A stretch of DNA of 64,000 nucleotides from Marthasterias glacialis (lineage: Eukaryota; Echinodermata; Asteroidea; Forcipulatida; Asteriidae), in the NCBI GenBank assembly GCA_911728455.2, contig OU452225.1:8034106-8098105 (forward strand), in the 5' to 3' direction. The position numbers and the translations under genes are program-made. The first letter of the stretch is position 1. Each line of letters opens with the position of its first letter. Shown in pieces: positions 59,121-64,000 of this stretch. Below the pieces are notes generated by a model. It ran no database searches and was not told the origin of the DNA. It was given only the letters and a program-made list of their open reading frames with translations.

Positions 59121-62100
59121 AAGACTGTTCTTTTTTTTAAACATACTTCTTATCGACTTGCTCCATTGACTCGATGTTACGCATTGCCTAACACACACTG
59201 CCAGTGAATCCTCACCTAATGCCATTGTGACGGCAGTCAACTCCCCCCCCCCCCCCCCCCGAAAGACCACATGTAGACCTATAATGTGTCACAAATATCC
59301 AATGAGAGATAAACCTATTTTACGTGTTTCTGTCCCCACGGTGCAAGGGTATAACTTTCAGTCTTTCAGAGCCCTCGTCGCTCGTGATTTATTCAGTATT
59401 TTAAAGCACAAGCTTCCGCAGAAGAGTGTCACGGCTAGACGCCCACATTACAGTCTGTTCAAACAGAAAGCAACTGTCCAGTGTTTTTTCTAAACCATCG
59501 CACCCTTCTCCCCAATCCAATATTGTTTAATAAATAACGGAGTTGAAAAACTTAAAGACGGGCAAATTTGCATTTCGCTGAGGCATCGAGCTGGAACCAT
59601 CGCAGACTATATTCAAGCCATACATTAATGATTTCTGGACTCCTATCAAGTTCGCATGCACGAACACACACATGAGTGCAGTCAGAATATAAAACGGGTG
59701 CACGCTGAAGTTCATGTAACCTTCTATATGTTATGCCAAGTGTGCACAGAAGGGACTCCAACACCGGCAGGAATGACAGCGTTGATGACACGGGCACCAG
59801 ACCACTTTACACTTGACGTCATTCCTTTTACGCGCGCACAACACTGTCCCACTATTGGTCATGCACTGCTTGAGATGCATGATGGGATAGTTATGCATCT
59901 TGTCAAGGATTCTGGGCATTGCACTAAACGGATAAGAGTTTGCTTATTGTAAAGCGACAACTTATTTTTTATTTTTTATTTTAACTGAACGTTCGGGCTG
60001 ATATCAGCATTTACGACAAACACTTTTAGCATAACGACTACCACGTCCGCAACAACAATTGGGTTTTATATTATAAAAAAGTGATTTGATTACCAAATTG
60101 GCGAATTTAGGAGAGTCTTCAACTGTTACTGTCGAGTCTGGAAACTCGACAAGATCGATACCTGACTTAATATGCATTGTGAATACAATATGGTGCCTAT
60201 ATCGTAATTACCAAAGGTAAGTTGGAAGCAACGGGTCAGCAGCAAACTGTGTTAAAAAGACAAGGAATTCAATCTCTAAAGAAGCTGCATTCTACGAGTG
60301 ACGTTTTTTCCACATCGAAAATTATTTTATTATTATTTTTTTTTCAGAACAAATTAATTCCCGTCTTCTAGTTTTCAATATGCAAGGCATTCAATCTTCC
60401 TGTGAAAATATCATTAAACTCTTATGGTCAATGTTTTAGTAAAAACCAAAACGCAGAACGTGTTTCGGCTGGGATACTCAAGTTTATTTTGATTGCTAAA
60501 ATCGAGAACAGAGAAAAAAACAACGGGTGGAGGGCTGGTCTCTAATGAATAATTCGTCGAATTGGACACTATAATCAGTTATGCGAATGAAACTACAAAA
60601 CGTTTGTTTCGACAACCACCAACTCATGTACTTGGTCGTTAGCGGAAGAGCTTCCAAATATCTCTGTATCTGTGATCCTTCTTGTCAAGTGCCGGGAAGA
60701 CTTGGTCAGGTCACGGTTTGTACATAGAGAGAAAAGGGGTTTGTCTCGGCGTTGGGGGGAAACTCTCATTAATTAACGCGGCAACTCTCGAGTTGATTAC
60801 ACGACATTCCGTTATAACTCACCCGTGCCCAACGTTTACACAGAAAGTAGCTCCCTTTGCTGCCCCGTTCATTGCAAAAATAAATAAACGCTTCAAGACG
60901 GGCTTTCTCGCAGGGCCGAACCCGCGCGGGCCGTAAATACGTCGACAAACGGGATGGGTGGTGTGTGCATGTGTGTGTGTGTGTGTTGTCAGTTTAATCT
61001 GGGAAAAATAATATATTCATGTTATTGTTTCCGAGTTTGCTTGCCCCAGTTCATGAAGTAAGTGAATATTCCCCGTCCACGTCAGACATGATGGATCCGC
61101 CAACATTGACAAAACTTTCATTAGAGATAGTAAGTTAAAGAGGTCGCACGGCGTGTCTAGACGGATCAAGGGAAAACAATATGACCAGCGTTTTCTGTTT
61201 CTTCCCAGAATAATACATTTGGAAAAAAAGTGATGTTATGATGCCATAATGAAAGCTATCCTAACATTATGTCAAGGTTCAAGTTCAAGGTTCATCCAAT
61301 CACAGTATCAGATTAGGGACACCAAGTTGATTACAAGAAAGCTGGGTATAAAACGCTATCAGCATGCAGCAACATCATTCGGGTACTCTGCAGGCGACCA
61401 CTTTTTGATCCAAGCTGCTCCATCTTGAGCTATGCCAGGGATATCAAGTCTTGGGTTAACATCCCTTCTGTGTCTTTATTAAGCGGTCTTTGGATGTAGC
61501 CTAGAAACGTTGTGGTTGGCAACCTGTTTCTTGTTATATGGTGTGATCGGGCAATATGCTCCTGTAGGTTCCAAGCTTTGCCCATTCTAAGAAGAACTTG
61601 TCCAGTGAATTGTAGTTTGTTATTGTTAAAGTGGCTTGGTGTCTTCCTTTTTTTTATCGAATGACCAGTTAGGAATGTGTTCCATGCGCTTGATGCCTAA
61701 CATGATGTGGTAAAAGCATCGACCTTGTCATTGTCACTATAGACTGTGCCCTGCGCGTTTATGAACGTTGTGCCCTTCGAGAGTGCGAATTTGTAACCTT
61801 CACACGTGACAGCATTGGACGTGGGTTAACACAGGATACCCCCAAAATGTTCGAATATCTTCGAGACTTGCACGGGCTAATGCAAAACAGGAAACGGTCT
61901 TGTTCAAGACATGCAGCTGGGAGGGATGACTCTTAATGTCACTGTGGAAATCTAAACTGAAGTACATTAGACTCATGTAATATTTGAACGAGATGGATTA
62001 ACTTTGTACTAAGAGTCTCCGTGGAAGGATTTTAGGCATGATCCTGATTTCGTGAGGAAACCTTCTTCGAGTCGTGTCAAATGGTAGTTCGACGCATGCG

Positions 62101-62814
62101 CAGTGACCCAAGGATCAATGCGTGCACTGATGCGTAAATCACGCAGCTGAATAAATCCCAGAAGCATGTTACTCCGAAAGACAGAGGGGACCGTGGGGCA
62201 ACCTTAGCGATTGATCGTAAATCCCACGTGAGATTTAGAATTACATCTCGGGACATGATGCTAAGACACCCAGAAGCTTTTAAACAGTAAAATGGGGTAA
62301 ACAAAGCAGAGTATGTCAAACGATGGAACATGCGATCGCGTGTTTAGACATTGATGCTGTATTAGGTACAAGTAGATACATCAATGGTTTTTTTTCTCCC
62401 GGTGGGGGAGGACAAACATTTTCATCCACTAGTTTTCATACACAAACGCAAAATGAAACTACACCAGTGGCCGTATCATCAAATAAGGTTGTCACGTTTA
62501 AGTGACAACGTAGAATAGCGGTTTATGCTTATATCAGGAATGCGGTGCATATTTCGATTCTCCAAATTCGCAATCGTAATGAGAACGGAGTGCGGGGACA
62601 ATGTTATGTGTGTGCGGTCCGTAAATGCAGCCAAGGACCAACGTTCAGCCTGGTCGTAAATTTAGCCCCAACATTATACTGAATGTAGCATGGGGCCTAA
62701 ATGTAAAGCCGAACTTGTTTCTACATGTAGACCGTACCTAAAATGCAGCCAGATTTATGTTGGGACCACATTGTATAGGTACACGAATGCAGCTGAATTT
62801 AGGTCCGGGCTACA
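59121..62814. other. Non-coding stretch, no supported gene
   Basis: C18 run at 59243-59260; (GT)n at about 60969-60986; a G+C-richer patch at 60880-60935 ending CCGCGCGGGCC. 61430-61825 (minus) is open except for one TAG over 132 codons, which is not beyond chance. From 62620, words like AAATGCAGCC and TTTAGGTCCGGGCTACA lead into the array on the right. Confidence 0.5.
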
Positions 62815-63325
62815 TTTGGGTACAAGGTTAAGGCTACACTGAATATTGTGGGTGCTACATTTGCGTACAAGGTTGGGCTACATTTAGGTACAAGGTTGAG
62901 GCTATAGTTACTTTCAAGGTTGGGTTTCATTTAGGTACAACGTTGAGGCTATAGTTACTTTCAAGGTTGGGCTACATTTAGGTACAGGGTCGGGGCTAGA
63001 TTTTGGTACAAGATTGGGGACTATTTTTAGGTACAAGGTTTGGGGATACATTTAGGTACAAGGTTGGGGATACATTTAGGTACAAGGTTTGGGGATACAT
63101 TTAGGTACAAGGTTGGGATACATTTAGGTACAAGGTTGGGGATACATTTAGGTACAAGGTTGGGGATACATTTAGGTACAAAGTTGGGGATATATTTAGG
63201 TACAAGGATTGGGGTTTCATTTAGGTACAAGGTCGGGCTACAATTAGGTGCGTGGTTGAGGGCTACATTCACGTAGAAGGTTGGGCTACATTTTGGTACA
63301 AAGTTGGGGCTACATTTAAGGGCCA
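62815..63325. repeat. 23-25 bp tandem repeat (TACATTTAGGTACAAGGTTG)
   Basis: About 21 units of TACATTTAGGTACAAGGTTG plus 3-5 variable G-rich bases; most regular at 63030-63190 with a 23-24 bp period. Both strands read open 8-residue repeats where the unit is 24 bp. It lies about 160 bp downstream of the candidate exon at 63488, that is, inside the following intron. Solitary related words occur at 26.4 and 30.4 kb. Confidence 0.92.
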
Positions 63326-63487
63326 GGGACATGTGTGTCATTTTTTTAAGAATAACCTTTCAAATCAACAATCGACGCTTGCTTTTTATTTGTTTACCTT
63401 TTGTTATCTATCACTAATGCAAAGACATCATGAATGGTAATACTGATAATTATAAATATTATATAAAAAAATGAAGATTTATTTTAC

Positions 63488-63656
63488 CCGTATTTCACTG
63501 GATCGAAGACTGGTTTATAACTTTTTGCATACATAGTGTCGTTTTTGATCGCCCAATCAAAGAAGGCGTCCTCTACCTCTATGGTGAAATTAACGATGAA
63601 ATTATCGGCACTCCTGACCTCCTCGGGCGGCGGCGTAGTCCAAAACATCGTCAGAC
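63488..63656 (-). CDS. Candidate internal exon of an unrecognised extracellular protein (exon 1 of 3 candidates)
   Basis: A 169-nt minus-strand segment preceded by a good acceptor (TTTCTTTCCTCCCTCAAG, plus-strand 63657-63674) and followed by donor GTAAAA (63487-63482). With two leading bases the frame is open for 55 codons (starts LTMFWTTPPPEE, includes FIVNFTIEVEDAFFDWAI, ends FDPVKY) and leaves two bases. The other two frames contain stops. It has two N-glycosylation sequons (NFT and NDT), no cysteine, and an alternating hydrophobic pattern typical of beta strands, so an ectodomain is likely. The gene continues rightward out of the window. The trailing two bases fit the one leading base of 34968-35061, which would imply a 28-kb intron. 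I could not match the protein to a family. Confidence 0.6.
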
Positions 63657-63849
63657 CTTGAGGGAGGAAAGAAACAAACCAAAGGATGGAAATTTATGAA
63701 AATCACTTGAATCCTGGTACAGACAAAAGGGCTGAGTAATCCATGTGTGACGTCACAGCATTGCAACATAACGGGTCCCAGATCAGAACAAATTTATGCA
63801 CGTAACTAGTAACAGGACACGTGGAATATAATTCACACTAACGTTTCTC
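63657..63849. other. Upstream intron of the candidate exon
   Basis: Acceptor tract adjoining the exon; nothing else recognised. Confidence 0.4.
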
Positions 63850-63940
63850 ATGGCGTGTCTGACTCAAGCAACTCACGGCTAACGGCTATGGCCGTTGGCT
63901 GCAGAGATAGCCGAAGCCACTGCCGAAGCAAACATCCGTT
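63850..63940. mobile_element. GGCCGTGT-family MITE, copy 6
   Basis: ATGGCGTGTCTGACTCAAGC, then CTAACGGCTATGGCCGTTGG and GATAGCCGAAGCCACTGCC fit the arms of the family. The right terminus (near AACATCCG) is diverged and uncertain. Confidence 0.5.
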
Positions 63941-64000
63941 GAAAGAAAACTTTGCTGCATGAGAAATATCACGTCCGCAACATTTCGATCAAACTCCCCG

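Noticed and set aside
61430..61825. Minus-strand 132-codon stretch with a single internal TAG, considered as a pseudogene
   Set aside because: Further in-frame stops occur on both sides and no family is recognised; one stop in 132 codons is not rare over six frames of 64 kb.

Overview
This is animal nuclear DNA, AT-rich and dominated by non-coding sequence. Nothing in it looks bacterial or viral: there are no long intact reading frames, no operons and no rRNA genes. Nearly all of the 60-170 codon frames are chance openings or run through repeats. The tRNA-derived SINEs with their internal box, the TTAA-flanked MITEs and the foldback elements opening with GGGTC-type ends resemble, from memory, repeats of marine invertebrate deuterostomes. 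An echinoderm (perhaps a sea star) is my best guess, with hemichordate or cephalochordate as alternatives; a database search would be needed to settle this.

Coding content is sparse and split. The best candidate is a minus-strand gene entering from the right edge. An exon at 63488-63656 has a good acceptor, a usable donor and 55 open codons. Two further minus-strand candidates, 34968-35061 and 8409-8619, are phase-compatible with it in that order. Together they would give about 157 residues of a beta-rich, N-glycosylated, extracellular-looking protein that I do not recognise. If this is right, most of the window is the gene's introns. A separate 37-codon plus-strand frame at 54682-54795 has a signal-peptide-like start and a strongly basic tail.

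Repeat landscape from left to right: a 33-bp minisatellite with higher-order structure (1-1212); a GGCCGTGT-ended MITE family (2.7, 8.7, 9.1, 28.6, 46.8 and 63.9 kb); TTAA-flanked MITEs (16.2 and 22.2 kb, plus a relative at 21.6 kb); a GGGTCA-rich tandem array (18.7 kb, with a related array at 47.2 kb); retroposon tails ending in GAATT units (17.1, 20.7 and 26.5 kb); SINEs (16.1, 27.1, 31.1, 38.6 and 47.5 kb); several foldback elements (30.6, 31.4, 38.4, 45.6, 53.0, 55.5 and 56.8 kb); a TAGTCTGG-ended element in long and miniature forms with 9-10 bp target duplications (44.9 and 49.0 kb, with a solo end at 31.9 kb); a 230-bp GATA array on a retroposon tail (36.9 kb); tandem arrays at 39.8, 41.6, 52.4 and 62.8 kb; and a nearly perfect 190-bp tandem duplication (58.7 kb).

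I found no strongly supported new multi-gene system. The most informative items are the split gene, the long/short TAGTCTGG pair with target-site duplications, the 190-bp duplication and the small secreted-peptide candidate.
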